Origin: Phragmites australis
Taxonomy: Eukaryota; Streptophyta; Magnoliopsida; Poales; Poaceae
Assembly (NCBI RefSeq): GCF_958298935.1
Contig: NC_084931.1
Location: 13,481,334-13,545,333, forward strand
DNA length: 64,000 nucleotides
Direction: 5' to 3'
The position numbers and the translations under genes were made by a program. Under the pieces are notes generated by a model. The model was not told where the DNA came from. It did not search any database and worked only from the letters and a program-made list of their open reading frames with translations. Below are positions 21,638 through 34,470 of the stretch, piece after piece; the stretch's first letter is position 1, and every line of letters starts with the position of its first letter.

Positions 21638-24600
21638 ATGGCGGGTCTGCCGGTCCCGGGCGGCGCTCTCGAGTGGTGGCGCTCCCGCAAGACCCTGGCG
21701 GGGCTGGGGCTGGGCCAGCTCGTCTCCCTCCTCGTCACCGCCACCGGCTTCGTCTCCTCCGAGCTCTCCCGCCGAGGTCCGCCTCAATCCTAATTCCTTC
21801 CCGCGCCCCTGCTTTCTTCCGTCAGGCGTTCCTTCCGTAGGGGGGTTGGTTATGGAAATATCGGCTCTTGCAGCGATTTTGGTTGTTGGTTCCTGTGGAG
21901 ATTAAGCACTGCTTTCGGGCATTTGCTTTCTTATTCTTACTCCTTATGTTACCTTCGTCACTCGTAAGATTATAGTTGTGTGATTTCTCTGGATACGATT
22001 TGGTGCGCCTCTTGCATCCTCTTTTGTTGATTTTGAATTAATCCCTTTTCCCGTCCTTTCACTACGAGTACTTATTTATTTTTGTTGCTTCCTGGAATGG
22101 CTCTCTTCTCCACCGTTAGAGTAGGTAGACTGCAAAGTTGGTAACTCTTGCGTGCCGTTCAGAAGCTCTCCTCGTTGCGCTGTCGACCGAGGTGTGTCTC
22201 GTTTCTCTTGGAGGGCTAACTCAACAAGCTTACTGATGATGTTTGGCAGGTATCAATGTCCCGACGTCGCAGTCGCTGCTCAACTACATACTGCTCGCAG
22301 TCGTGTACGGTACCATCTTGCTTCACAGAGGGAAGCCTCTGCAGGTTAGCACAACAGCCGTCCACCCCTCCAAATGTTCTTTCTTTCTGGCCTTGCCAGT
22401 CATCACCACAAAGAGTTTAGGTAAAGGTGTGTCAACTCTTTCCAGTATCACAATTAAAAAAAAATGGATTCTTGGATTGTTTGGGTACCAGCTTGTCAAA
22501 TGCCAAAGGGGAGGTTGTAACTTAAAGTAGCCAACGTCTACTGTTTTTGCAGAGTGAGCTTTGACATATTTAGCTTTTGGCACAGGGCTTATTTTGCGCA
22601 CTACCCAATAATGTTGAAGCATAACCATTCGCAGCCGATCCTCCTAGAGAGGCATAAGAGTACCTAAACTTTGACGGATATAGTTTCAGATGCTTTATGC
22701 GAACTGTAGGTTCTTTAGTGGCCAGCTTCTATCACTTTCTTTTTAAAGAAACAAATATTTTTACAAGCACATTTATTTTTGTCTGTCCTTCTCAACAGTT
22801 TTTACTCCTCCAACTGTTGCTATACCACAACCTCCTATGGTTTCTAATTGTTGTAGTAGGCTAATTGAATTTAGATTTATTGCTTTCGTGTCAAGTTTAG
22901 TTTATGAAATGTGGTTTTGCGAAATATCTTGCAGATGAAATGGTACTACTATTTGATACTAGGTTTGGTTGATGTGGAGGCGAATTATCTAGGTACATGC
23001 AACCTATACACATGTTTGTTACTGGAATTATATAGTAAGCTGCTAAATTTCATTAATTGCCTAGTCAACTCTATAAATATATCAGGGTAGTCATACTTTC
23101 TCGGATACAAAATTCAGCCTTTCAAATGGAAAAGGAATATCTAAACAGTATAATACTAACTTGCTTCTTTGTTTTGTAGTGGTTAAGGCTTACGAATACA
23201 CATCCCTGACAAGTGTTATGCTTCTTGATTGCTGGGCTATTCCTGCTGTAATATTCCTGACTTGGATATTCTTGAAGACTAAGTACAGATTCAGAAAATA
23301 TAGTGGTGTGGCTATTTGTGTCGCAGGACTTGTGTTAGTTGTATTTTCAGATGTCCATGCGGGTGATAGGGCAGGTAATGATTCATTTAGTATGCATGCC
23401 TTTGTTGTTTCATTTAAATATTATTTTTATATCATCACAAACCAGAGCAAAGAAATCATGTTTTATAGTTGAATATTATTGTGACATGATTTTTTTTTGA
23501 AATTTCAGAATGTGACATGAATGTGCATTATTAACACTTATTGTTTCTGTTTTCTTCAACTAAAGATCCAATGCCACAGTCCAATATACTGCTAGTTGTG
23601 ACAGATTGCTAAAATGGAGAGGTCTATGATGCTTAAACTAACAGTATCTGTGGAGGATGATTAATTCAACAAAACTTATGCTCTTTGCATCTATTTGATT
23701 TGCTTTTTATCATTTACTTCTTAATGAGGTACTAACTTGGCACAGTTTATGGGCATTTATTTCTACACAGGTGGCACAAGCCCGGTTAAAGGTGACATAC
23801 TTGTAATTGCAGGGGCCACCCTTTATGCCATTAGCAATGTTAGCGAGGTAAGGTATTTATAGATTTGTCAAAGGTTATATCCATGAATATTTACCAAAAA
23901 GTTGTTATCAGTGTCACTTATTTAAGTTCAAACATGAGAAAAGAGTTTGTGGAGAATATAGTATATTTTTATGACCAATGTAATTTCGTGGAAGGACATG
24001 TTTTATCCATAAGGCATGTAGTGGAAGGGCCTGTTATCCATAAATCTCACCTTATGGTGTAGATGTAAAAGATATTATGTTGTGAATAGTATAAATGAAA
24101 TTTACCGGAGGTCCTTTGATATTTTTGTTCTTTCAGGAGTTTCTAGTAAACGCCAGTGACCAAATTGAGTTGATGGGGATGCTGGGTCTATTTGGAGCTC
24201 TTATCAGCGCTTGTCAAATGTATCCGATCATATGAATAAAATAAACCATATTTTATTTTATTTTCCTGTAAGTTAGGTTTAAACTTTTTATTTGAGCACA
24301 GCTACAAAATGTTTATTGCTATGGAGGAACCTTTGTGCACATTCAATCTATACTTGTTCTGAAGGACCCACGCATTTTGCCTATATCTAGATTATATGAT
24401 TATATGAAACTGCAGCATCAATATTCATGAAGTTTGATGAACACTTGACACTTCTTAGCAAAATTTTGTTTATTTGCCTAAGTTAGTAGTGTAGCTTTTT
24501 TAGATCCTCGGACGTGATTTTGGTTTATCACTTCCTGCTGTGCTAATTTGTTACTAACAAATTTCCGTTCACATAGTCCCTTGAGCTATATTATTTCTTT

Positions 24601-25970
24601 AACTACTGCTGCAGAAGCATATTTGAACGCAGTGAGATAAAATCTATACATTGGAATGTGGGTTCTGTAAGTCTTTCACCTTCCTCCTTCCCTCCCTCAT
24701 CTAGGTGTTGTGTTTCATTTCAAGAACTAGGTCTTCAGAAGAAAATCCATGCCCTACCACTAGATGTCGCTGTCTTCCATTTCAAGCACTAGCTCCAAGC
24801 TTTTACAAATATATGAGGTAGTAGTTATAGCCTTTATAGGTATTACTGTAATAGTATATAGTCTATAACTCAGTTTTTGAAAGGGTTGCTTCTCTCTTTT
24901 GAGACTGCAACATGTTTTCTTATTATGCTATCCCCAACTGTCTTCTCATATTGCACCAAAAATAAATATCTTCTCATATCTAGAAGCTCCAGATCATTCA
25001 TTCTTCTCAAAGACCTTCAAGGGTTCAACTAATGGATGGTTCTCTTCTCTATCATCGTTGTTTGTGACACCTGAAGCGAAGTATTATTGTTGCCAGGTGG
25101 TACCGTTTATTGGGTTTGCGCTCGCAATGTTCATGTTTTATTCTTTGGTCCCAATACTATTGAAGGTATGTTTTAGAGCAAACGTACTATTTCTGTTTAA
25201 TCAGTGTACTGAACTCATTTCCTTGTTTTATGTATGCATGCACATTAAGCTTGATGGAGGATATAGTTATAGGAAACAAGTGCTACATTAATATGGAATA
25301 CGTGCTGACTACTTGTGACATTCTCACATATATGTTACACTGTGCAGATTAGTGGCTCGACGATGCTAAACCTTTCATTACTAACGTCAGACATGTGGGC
25401 TATTCTCATTCGTGTCTTTGCCTACCATGAAAAGGTCCTAATCATTGGTCCCCTCTATCTGCACTTTATTGTCTTACATATAACACAAAGTCCAAAAATT
25501 AAAAGAGCATTCCTTTGCCAGGTCGACTGGATGTACTATGTAGCATTTGCTGCAGTTGCAGTTGGACTGGTCATTTATTCAGGGTATTCACCTATTCTGT
25601 ACCCAATCTCATCTGGTTTTACTTTTCTTTGATCTTTGTTCAACAAGGGTCCAGTTGCCTGCCTTGGGAGATGAGACTTTGGTATTCCAGATCAATCATT
25701 GAAACTTGGAAGATTTTTGTTCATCCATACTTCCAAGTTACATGAACATTATTGTTCACAATGCTGCAATATGTGTGCAGCGATTCGAACAATGATGATA
25801 GAACGGGGCAAGTTGCTGTGGCAGGTGATGTTGAGGGAAAACTTGATGACGAGGAGGCTGCTGTTGATCCTCAATGTCAGGTTGCTGCATCATCTGGCAG
25901 CCAGAAATTTGAAGATGGTAAAGTTACTACCATTGATAGTGATGATAGGCCTAAAATGTCACTTGCTTGA
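21638..25970 (+). CDS. SLC35F-type solute carrier (DUF914/EamA-like membrane transporter), 11 exons, intact
   Basis: Exons I can join in frame: 21638-21776, 22250-22344, 22935-22992, 23180-23374, 23771-23847, 24137-24219, 24615-24666, 25097-25165, 25348-25434, 25522-25583, 25781-25970 (1,107 nt, 368 aa). All introns are GT-AG and every phase agrees. The start ATG follows a GC-rich leader (MAGLPVPGGALEWW). The protein is a chain of hydrophobic helices (about ten by eye). Family boxes are KAYEYTSLTSVMLLDCWAIP (about residues 99-118), GATLYAISNVSE (about 177-188), QISIFERSEIKSI (about 215-227), FVGFALAMF-like FIGFALAMF (about 237-245) and TSDMWAILIRVFAYHEK (about 269-285). The tail of about 60 residues is acidic and polar, probably cytosolic. 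The SLC35F group are drug/metabolite-superfamily transporters of endomembranes; the substrate is unknown. Length is normal and there is no damage. Confidence 0.93.
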
Positions 25971-26889
25971 TAATATAGACTTAATAAAAAATATATAGGA
26001 TGCAGACATTGAGGGAGAGTTTTCGTTAATGGGACTTCTATTTGTGTTGAAGGGAAAGGCCCTTATCATGCCATCAACAACGAGGAGCGTGAAGTTCAAG
26101 CAGAGCTGAGAATATCTCGGGAATAAGTACGTATTATAGGAACAATTTAAATGATGTACCTCTCCTAGATATATAACAGGCCAGCATGGTGCTGCTTGCT
26201 GTAATTTTTGAACTTCATTTTTCTTTAGTGGCTACTAAAGGAAGCTCTAGCTAAGAACATTTTCAAATTATGGGGTTGGGAAAATTCTCTCATGTAACTG
26301 AGTATTGAATACAAACAGCTGTAACAGGTGGCATAAAATGGAGTTTTAAGTCAGGTCTTTCTTGTTTGTTGTACTGGACATCCTATGTGTGATTCATGGA
26401 ACCTGTTTATGCTCCATTCAGATTTGAGTTCTCAGTTCTCTACATGGATGGATGTCCATACCGTTAAGTGTCAGTTGCATCAACTATGTTCGCAATTGCT
26501 GTTGACCATACTACTGCAAGGAAGGGTGACTGATCAAAATACATTTGCATGTTAGGCCAAGTTAGAATATATGAATTTTTTTCCCTAAAACCTATGGAAA
26601 TTAAATTATTTTCCTATGAGATTTTCGCGTTACAAGCGGGCATAGAACAACGACCCCCTTAGTCAGTCTGATAGCATCCATGCTGCGAAGTTCATAGATT
26701 TCAGTCTCGCACAGATACACAATGTAACATTTGTCATGACAAACAAATGATTTGCCAGCAAGAGGATCATAATAGCAATGCGTGTGAGAGCTGATTAGCT
26801 CCATAATGCACTGAAACTGCAAACATCGCACAGGCTTAGGACACAATTGCGTTGAATAGAACCAAACAAGACTCACGAAAATATTACAA
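25971..26889. other. 3' UTR of transporter gene and intergenic space
   Basis: After the stop at 25970 the plus strand continues as likely 3' UTR, with an AATAAAA-like signal at about 25981; other cleavage sites further on are possible. A minus-strand open stretch at 26601-26876 contains several Cys and His residues (FVCHDKCYIVYLC) but matches no family I know. It lies beyond the likely end of the convergent AN1 gene and is not called as a gene. Confidence 0.45.
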
Positions 26890-27218
26890 TATACTACAAT
26901 AAATTGTTGGATCCAATAAAATTACGACTCAATAGTACAACTGCCATCGTCTGCGTGCGTGGTAGCTTAAGAAGCTATGGCGTTGAACTGCAGACAGATG
27001 AAGAAAAAGAGTACAGCAATTCCCACAACAACCGACTCATGGATTTCATATTCATTGTTGACTTTTCTACGTTACTGAGAGCTCGGTTGTATGAGAATTA
27101 CTTCCAAGAATATGCAAGACATCATGCATTTGGATTGACCGGGGTGACAACACGATTCTCTTGCAGCATCTCCAGGATTAGTCTTTCCGTATAGTTCGTA
27201 GATCACATGACCTACAAG
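26890..27218 (-). other. probable second 3' UTR exon of the AN1 gene
   Basis: On the minus strand the AN1 stop codon TGA is followed at once by a donor-like G|GTATATC (about 28016). A strong acceptor (CCTTGTAG|GTCATG) lies at about 27219. This implies a 0.8-kb intron in the 3' UTR and a terminal non-coding exon running to about 26890, where AT-rich sequence could give a poly(A) signal. This is inference from splice signals only. The intron (27219-28015) shows no gene. Confidence 0.4.
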
Positions 27219-28017
27219 GTACAGAAGACATGAAAATGTTCAGGCCCATAAGCGAAGCACTCAAATTTAGAATCTGTATTCAAAGTATGAACTAGCAACA
27301 AGGCTGTGAGCAAGAAGGTAACAATCTAGAAGATAATCTAGTAGCACATTTCAGGAATGTTCTCAATGGTAACAAAGTTCCTAGCAAAAAGTTGATTTCA
27401 ACTTGAAGTTTCAACAGATATGATACAGGAAAAAGAGAACAGCTACACCATTTCAGCTTGAAGTTTCAACAACTTCAATTTATATTTGCTGGAAGCAACC
27501 ATAACAGACAGCTAGTAGAACATCTCATCAAAGCAAGATACCAATCTAGCAAACCTTTACATATTAAAGGCAGCTTTCACATTTTACAGCTAATCCAACT
27601 GACATGACAACTGGTTTACAGCTCATCTCAACTGTCTTCATGCGCAAATCAGTAAGGCCTCAATTTACAACTTAAAGAAAGAACCATACAATATAATATG
27701 CAATAATATAGAAGAATTACTTGAGAGGAAACAAGCATTGCATCATGTATTGCTGTCAGTAAAGCAGATTATAATATGCTGTATTATTGCAATCTCAAAT
27801 GCAGTTCTATATGAACGAAACAACAATTGCAATTAGGCATAGAGGCTAAGATATCACGAGACAGCCTGAAGCATATGCCACTTGACGCCTTAAATAACGA
27901 ATCAAGCATTCAATAAAAGAACTTCAGCTAAAATTGACAACAAACTTGAAATAAAATGATATATGCTAATACATGTACATCAAAAGCAAGATGATTGAAC
28001 AAATTGAATGATATACC

Positions 28018-28527
28018 TCAGATCTTAATAATCTTTGCAGCCCTGATCACAGGGTTTGCCCGGGCAATCTCCTCCCGGCCGGTGGTTTTATAATCGAAAG
28101 AGCACTTGTGGGTCTCGGAATGCCGGTGACGGGGGCAGAAGAGCTCCCCGCATCTGCACCTGAACCCGGTCAAACCAACCCTCTTGCGGCACACGTTGCA
28201 CCGGTTAACAAACAGCACCGGTGACAACGGCTCAGCTGGTACGACCAGAGAACCTGCTTCGATATCGGTGGCGATGGCATCGACTAGCTTCCTCTTCTTG
28301 GAAGCCTCTACGGGAACAACTCCACAGGGGTTGGACAAGAACTGAGCTGCTGCTGCCATTGGTTGTGTTGGCGGTGGTGATTGTGGAGGTAGTGGTTCTA
28401 GTATTTGTGCGGTTGGTGGTGGCGGCGGTGGTGCGGCGGTGGTTGGGGAAGGAGGAGACGGTGAGGAGGATGAGGGCTTCAAGATCTCGGCCTCGTCCTT
28501 GTTGAGGTCACAGCTTTCCTGAGCCAT
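28018..28527 (-). CDS. SAP15-like: AN1-type zinc-finger stress-associated protein, intact
   Basis: Single open exon of 169 codons. The ATG at 28527 ([12 protein letters not shown]) was preferred to an upstream Met at 28551 because this N-terminus matches the family as I remember it from rice SAP15. The N-terminal half is low complexity, rich in Pro, Ser and Ala. The basic KKRKL patch is followed by the AN1 zinc finger at about residues 110-150 ([17 protein letters not shown], then [12 protein letters not shown]), with all Cys and His ligands present. The C-terminus is [15 protein letters not shown], conserved in plant SAPs. There is no A20 finger, so it is an AN1-only SAP. SAPs act in stress signalling, partly as ubiquitin ligases or redox-sensitive regulators; the role of this copy is inferred. 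Confidence 0.93.
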   Translation of the reverse strand: MAQESCDLNKDEAEILKPSSSSPSPPSPTTAAPPPPPPTAQILEPLPPQSPPPTQPMAAAAQFLSNPCGVVPVEASKKRKLVDAIATDIEAGSLVVPAEPLSPVLFVNRCNVCRKRVGLTGFRCRCGELFCPRHRHSETHKCSFDYKTTGREEIARANPVIRAAKIIKI

Positions 28528-29330
28528 TTTGACTTGAGAAAGGTGAAGCAATCGAGCAAATCGAGGCTAATTCCAAGCTTGAACAATCAAATCAGGAGGA
28601 AATAGGTGTACACCAAGCACAAAATGGAAGAAAAATAATCAGCTCTGAAATGTCAAAGCAAGGATTTTTCTTCACAAAATCGTTGTAGACTGACTCTGAA
28701 GATCTGAAGATGGAGAAACAAGGGAATTTGCGGAAAGAAAAGAGGAAAAAATGGAGCTTTCTTCGTGGAAATGGACAGAAAAATGAGACAAATTCTTTAC
28801 AAGGTAGAAGTTCTTTCACCTGATTAAATCGTGAGAAGAGACCAAAGCCCAGGAAGAAATAAAACGGTAGAAGAAGATACACACAGATCAGGACGAATCC
28901 TGAAGAAGCCCAAAACCAACGACCTTTTCAGCTCATGAGACGCGCACAAATCTGCGAAATTCAGCTCCGCCGAAGCCAAAGCACCGATTTTTCCCGAGCA
29001 AATCGGCGCCGGAACCCAAACCACCACCCCCAGAAACGACTCAAACGGCAGCGGCGCGGAATTCTAGGATCGAATTCCACGAGACCAAGAAGGTCGACGA
29101 GCTGAAACAGCCCAGGGAAACGACGGCGATGGGGGACAAATCGGTGCGGATTCCCCAATGGTCGCGTAGAATCGACACCGATTTGGAACAATTCGGGCGA
29201 TCGACCTGGCCGAGGCCGGGTTGGGGAATTGGGAAAGCGGGAGAGAGAGAGAGAGAGACGAGCTGGCTGCTGGCACCAGCTTCTCTCTTCGGATGCCGAA
29301 GAGCCAAAGGTAAAGGAAGTGGAGAAACGA
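28528..29330 (-). other. 5' leader of the AN1 gene, probably with an intron
   Basis: About 800 bp lie between the likely TATA box and the start codon. The first part (minus strand, 29330 to about 28900) is GC-rich with a CT repeat at about 29237-29257, typical of grass 5' UTRs. The later part is T-rich and contains acceptor-like and donor-like sites, fitting a 5' UTR intron as is common in this gene family. Exact borders cannot be fixed by eye. Confidence 0.45.
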
Positions 29331-29339
29331 TATATTTAT
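29331..29339 (-). promoter_or_regulatory. TATA box of the AN1 gene
   Basis: The minus strand reads ATAAATATA about 800 bp upstream of the start codon, directly before the GC-rich CT-repeat leader. Placement is consistent with transcription starting near 29300. Inferred from sequence only. Confidence 0.55.
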
Positions 29340-29459
29340 GAGGGAGAGGGTGCCAAAGTTGGAGGATTTTATGTGCCACACGACACCATTCCTTAGTGGC
29401 TCTGCTCTTGTTTTCTTTTTCCATTTTTGTGTTTGCTTTCTTAGCTTCGTATTGACCAC

Positions 29460-30119
29460 ATGTCTTTCACCAACAAGGCAATTGGAAGGATTGGAGATGT
29501 TGATGGCATGAAGAGAATTTCATGTTGGGAAGAATTTTTTGTACAATGGGAATTGGTGCAGATTTTTTATCCTGACTCTTGATCGGAAACAAAAATATTA
29601 TAATTAAGCAGATTAATTAGATTTTATCTTTGTTATTGTAAAAAAGGATCAATTGTATCATTTGTTAGTTCTACAAAGTTTGTGTATACAAAATAATCTA
29701 AGACCGTCTCAAGCCCTCAATGACGTTTCACTTAAGATAATATAACGCCGTCGTGCGAATATACATCATGGTATACAAAGTAAGAGACAAACATTGCAAG
29801 GGAAAACACTGATTCTTTATTCATTCGTCTGAATTCATAAAGTATAAGCTTTCCATTACAGCTAATACGTTTCATACGCCACGCACGCACATGTGTATCC
29901 AGCTGTCTGCCAAGCATGTCATCCTTCTGGCTCCCAAGGCTTCGCGAAACTCGCCGATTAATTATATCCGTCTCCCACGGATGATCTCCGATTAAGCTCA
30001 CTGTGATGGTCGTAGAACCAATACAAATATAGCTGTAGTCACAAACATCAAAGATCAAGCAAAGTGAGAGCATTAGGTAATAAAGGAAAAGACATGAAAA
30101 CAATCTACCATTTTTTTAT
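29460..30119. other. upstream region of the AN1 gene, no supported gene
   Basis: Mostly AT-rich. A 123-codon minus-strand frame at 29732-30103 has a Leu/Phe-rich start and no recognisable domain; I do not call it a gene. The AN1 promoter and any distal elements would lie here. Confidence 0.4.
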
Positions 30120-31053
30120 TGATTGTTTATGCATCTCGGATCATCATCAGCCTCAATAGCCTTAGCATGTGTATATATGTACGATCGCTCATTATAGGTC
30201 TCAACCTCAATCGATATAGGTAAGACGGGAGAAAAAGGTTAGGGGCACAGCGTCTCGTATAGCTACAATCGGCATTACCGGGAGCCCAAGGATCGGCTTA
30301 GCCACACCAACCCTCCCTCGATCTCAGCTCTAGCATCCTCGGTCTCGACAACATAAGCAACCTTAGGCAACATTTTTCCGAGGCAACATTTGTATCCGAG
30401 GTGTTGGAACCGATGTCCCTAACAAGGAGAATCTTCGCTTATAGGGAAAGCCGAGGGCTTCTAGGTGTGACATGTGTTTGGGGTAAAATGTCTCAATTGA
30501 TTCTGTCCATCTCGAGCACAGTATGGCCCTATTTATAGCTCTTACTCAACCACTCCACGAGGGGTTTACAGTTTTTACCCCCTTACCTGCTACGTTCCCG
30601 GAATATTCAGGGGCATTATGGTACAATCAAGTGTATTTACATAATTACAGCTCTGCCCTAGGCAGTTAAGTGGGCCTCGACACCCAATTGTGATTTTCGG
30701 TCAACCCCATGACTCCGACGAAGGCTTCTCAGCTATCAGCCAGAGGTTCACCACGGGCTTCGCTCCTCCTCTTCGGCGCCATGAGTCGATCTTCGGTCTC
30801 CATTCAAAGACGTGCTGCTACCTTCGCCCACTTCGGTTAGCAAAACTGCCGTTATAGCCTTCGGCTTCCGACCGAAGACCCGTTGTCGCCTTCACCGACG
30901 CGGGTAGCTGGGATTGCGAATGCGCCTCCGATCTTCGACCAAAGGATCATCCGGATCTTCGCCTGCACTCTCTGAAACATCCCTGTAATCACTCGAATGC
31001 GTAGCCACCGGTAGACTTTGAGTTACCTTACAAAGGGGGAGGGCGAGAGATCA
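30120..31053 (-). repeat. probable 3' LTR of the antisense-ORF gypsy remnant
   Basis: The proposed edges are TGATTGTT on the plus strand at 30120 and GAGAGATCA ending at 31053, giving TG...CA termini with 4-bp inverted ends. The minus-strand TATA (TATAAAT) lies at 30531-30537. Only one copy is in the window, so the edges cannot be confirmed by comparison. The sequence has many CTTCG/CGAAG words also found in the neighbouring ORF region. Confidence 0.5.
30531..30537 (-). promoter_or_regulatory. TATA box inside the minus-oriented LTR
   Basis: The minus strand reads GAGCTATAAATAGGGCC around this point, a good TATA box about 520 bp from the proposed LTR start. It is the main evidence that this LTR is oriented to the left. 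Confidence 0.55.
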
Positions 31054-31350
31054 TCCCCAATAGTAGCCCCCTACGAGTAAGGTTCATCTTCGATGGGCTG
31101 AGCCTATAGACTTCAAGATGTGTCTCAACGCCGTCCCCTTCGGCCCGTCGAAGGCTCGTGGGGGCGAATGCACTTCGGGAAATTGCCGGATGAAGTTTGT
31201 TTTTGTTTTTGTTTTTTTTAGTATGACCATGCTACCCCTGAATAACTGTTTCATTTATAGGCATTAAATGTCTTTGATGGATACCGAGACGTCATTTCCC
31301 ACTTCAATTCGAATTCTGACGCACCTCGTTTTAACCGCTATCCTCGCTGC

Positions 31351-31358
31351 TATAAATA
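31351..31358 (+). promoter_or_regulatory. TATA box of the antisense-type ORF
   Basis: The plus strand reads CTGCTATAAATACTGG, 118 nt before the ATG at 31476, followed by a C/T-rich leader ending TCTCATGTCAGCCCGATGG. It lies outside the proposed LTR and points the opposite way to the LTR's own TATA box, so the ORF appears to have its own promoter. Confidence 0.6.
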
Positions 31359-34039
31359 CTGGTCTACGGTTATTTCTTTTTACCGCACACCACTGCTCGA
31401 GCTTCAACTCTCGTACGAAGCTTCTCACTCTCTCTTTCGAGTCTTTCACCGTCCAAGACTTCTCATGTCAGCCCGATGGCGCCGAAGGCTAGGTTTATTC
31501 GCCTAAAGACATATTGGATTGGGCAATCGAAGGTGGATGACGAAGTGCTGGTCGGTCTCCTAAAAGAGGGATTGATCAGCGACGTCTCAAAGGTTAGGCT
31601 CCCCGGGAACCAGGAGACACTGGAGCCTTCTGAAGACGAAGCTATTGTTTTCGTTTACTATTTTTGAGCAGGCCTTCGCTTGCCCTGCGATGACATGGTT
31701 GCCAAGGTACTGAAATTATTCGAAGTGTACCTACACCAGCTTACGCCCAACGCCATTGTGAGGCTGGGGCTATTTGCTTGGGCTACTCGGTCTGAGGGAG
31801 CAAAAGCATCGGCCAGGGCCTTCGCTGCTGCTCACCGGCTTCATCATCAGCCGAAGCTCGTATTCACCCGAAGCGTGCAGAGCGAAGCACATTATGGGTG
31901 CTTAAACTTCGCTTACTGCACCGGGTTGTCCACGCCTGCCATCGTGTACAAAAATAAATGGCCGAAGGACTAGACGCAGTAGTGGTTCTACCACAAGGTA
32001 GATCAACAGGAATTTCTCGTTTCGAAATGTGAGGAGGTGAAGGGGAATCACGCTCCGGACGTGCAATTGAAAGCGTCCCAGTGGACTGCTCTCGAGGCCT
32101 CCGCTAGGTGTGCGAAGTATTTATCCACGCGGGACCTCGTAGAGGATTTTATAGTCACCAGAGTGTGGCCCCTCTACCAAGACTGGAGCATCCCGGAGTT
32201 TGGGGAGAAGGGGCCTGAGGGGCTCTGCCGTCCCCATCCTTCCGTGCACGGCTTCATGGGTACACATTCATTTACTATTATTAATGTTTCTGGATTTAAC
32301 TTCACAGTCATTTGCTTACGTTTCTTGATCTTCGCCAAACTTGTCGGTGTCCGAAGTTGAAACGAAAGCTACGATGCTTGTCGAGAAGTTCACGCCAGGC
32401 GAAGCCCAGTTGTGCGCTGAACAAGGTCTTGACCGAAGGCTCAATCGACTCTTGGAATACAGGGGCCTTTCCTATAGAGACAGGCCGAAGATTAGCGTGC
32501 TCCTGCAAGGTCCTAGAGAGGGCTCCCCAGCGGAGGATGTCAGCGAAGAAGTTCCCACTGGCGCCTCAAAAAAGCGAAGACACCCGGAACACTCGCCGCA
32601 AGGAGGCTGGAAGAAAAAGGCATTGGCCCTTCGGAAAAGGCCGCGCGAGGTTGCCACCAAGGACACTCGCGAAGAGGCATCTCCTGAGGGTGCGGTGGCA
32701 CCGCACACTGTGCCTTTAAGGCAAGAGGTGCCTGAGAGCACCCAGGATCCTTGTCCCTCTCCGAAATCGGGGTTCTGCTCTCGCGTGGACCTTCCCACAC
32801 TAATCCTATGCGATGACGAGGAGGACCTGGTGGAGGCACGAACTATCGTCGAGACTACTGCCAGGGACACTGAGGGGGGTAAAAATATTGAAGCTGTAGC
32901 CTACTCTTCGCCCTCATCGTCCTCGAGCTCATCCTATGGTACTGAGGAATCGACTCCCACTGCGCCCCACTGTGGCGGGAAAGGGCTGATGAGCCACAGC
33001 GGGCTGATTGACGCGAAGGCCATCGAGCCTGAGGCGTTCAAGGTTTCTTCGTTTGAACCAAGCTCTGGGGAGGTCAGTGATGCGAAGAAGATTTTTAGCA
33101 CCTTCGTCCTGCCCGATCTTGAGATTTCACTCGCCCGGAAGCCCGCCGCCGAACTTCCCGACGCCTCCGACGTGGCGATTGCGAAGGTATATCATTGTGT
33201 TCTATTATGTTTCTATTTCCTTGTCATTTTATTACTCGTTCTCATATTTGTGCGACGTCCCAGGCTGTGCTTATCTCGCGAGCTCAACACAAACAGGAGG
33301 AAAATTACGAAGGCCGCGCCCAAAACGCGGAGGTGCAAATAGATATGTTGCAAAAGCGTGCTGAAAGAGCTGAAGGCCACAAATGCGAATTTGCACGCCA
33401 AACGAGGGAAGCTGAGGCGCGCCTAGAGCAACTCGAGAAGGAACTTAGCGCCCTCCGCTTGGAGAAATAGGGCGTCAAAGAGGAGGTCAAGTGCTTGCCC
33501 CAAAATTTGCAATCATCCGAAGTGCAAGTCTCTGACCTGTAGGCGCTTTGCACCGCAGAGACCGCTAAAGCACAACGGTTGCAAGAAGAGCTGAACGAGA
33601 TGAAGGATCTATCCGAAGATGCCTTAAATGCGCTTGGGGAGCTGGAGCCGAAGGCCGTCGCCGCATGCGAAGCCATCAGCAGCACCTTTGAAGGGATTGG
33701 TGCTTCGGCAACGCCCCCAACACTCGATATTGTTGGGCTGGGTGGTCTTATAGGTTGGATTAATGAAACCAGTGGGAGCCTTCTCCCAGCAGCTCAATTA
33801 TATTGCGGCTTCTGCGCGATGGTCTCAGCCTGAAGCCTTGTCCAATCAATTGAAATGACTGGCTGTGACCATCACACTGTGATTCAGAAGCACACATTCC
33901 GATACCCAACGGACATGTCTACTTCGGCCGTGTTGAGGGCATCTGTCGGTGACATAGGAACCGGGGGTCCCCGAGTCCCGAGGCCAAAATAGCAGAGTGC
34001 CATGTGGCGCCCTCCCTCGGGGGTTATCTCCCCGAGGTA

Positions 34040-34470
34040 CGAGAAGACCAAGTTCCAGGAGAGGGTGCTCAGGGCCACGAACAGTGGTCCCCGAGTACCC
34101 GAGTTCTCCGATGACCTGAGAAGACCAAGTACCGGGAAGAGAGTGCTCGGGGCTGCGAACAGCGTCCCCCGACGACAAGAAAAGTTAGTTCCGGGAGAGA
34201 GTGCTCAGGGTCATGAACAGTGCCCCCCGAGCACTCGGTTCCCCGAGGACCCGAATAGCCAGTTCCGGGAGAGAGTGCTCGGGGCCGTGAACAGTGGCCC
34301 CCGAGCACTCGGTTCCCCGAGGACCCGAACAGTCAGTTTCGGAAGAGAGTGCTCGGGACCGTGAACAATGGCCCCTAAGAACTCGATTCCCCGAGGACCA
34401 AGAGAGGGCATATCCGGGAGAGAGTACTCGGGGCTGCGAACAGTAGCCCCTGAGCACTCACAGTTCCCCG
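34040..34470 (+). repeat. tandem repeats of about 65-75 bp inside the solo LTR
   Basis: About six imperfect copies of a unit containing GAGAGTGCTCGGGGCC, a GTGAACAGTG-like core and GAGCACTCGGTTCCCCGAGG. Each unit holds inverted words (GTGCTCGGG and CCCGAGCAC), so RNA from it could fold. The related LTR at 36820 has fewer copies (about 36900-37215), which accounts for part of the length difference. Confidence 0.8.

Noticed and set aside
26601..26876. Cys/His-containing minus-strand ORF
   Set aside because: Cys spacing fits no zinc finger I know, and it lies at or beyond the end of the AN1 transcript between two convergent genes.
29732..30103. 123-codon minus-strand ORF upstream of the AN1 gene
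   Set aside because: No domain, no plausible context, and a low-complexity hydrophobic start; not enough to call a gene.
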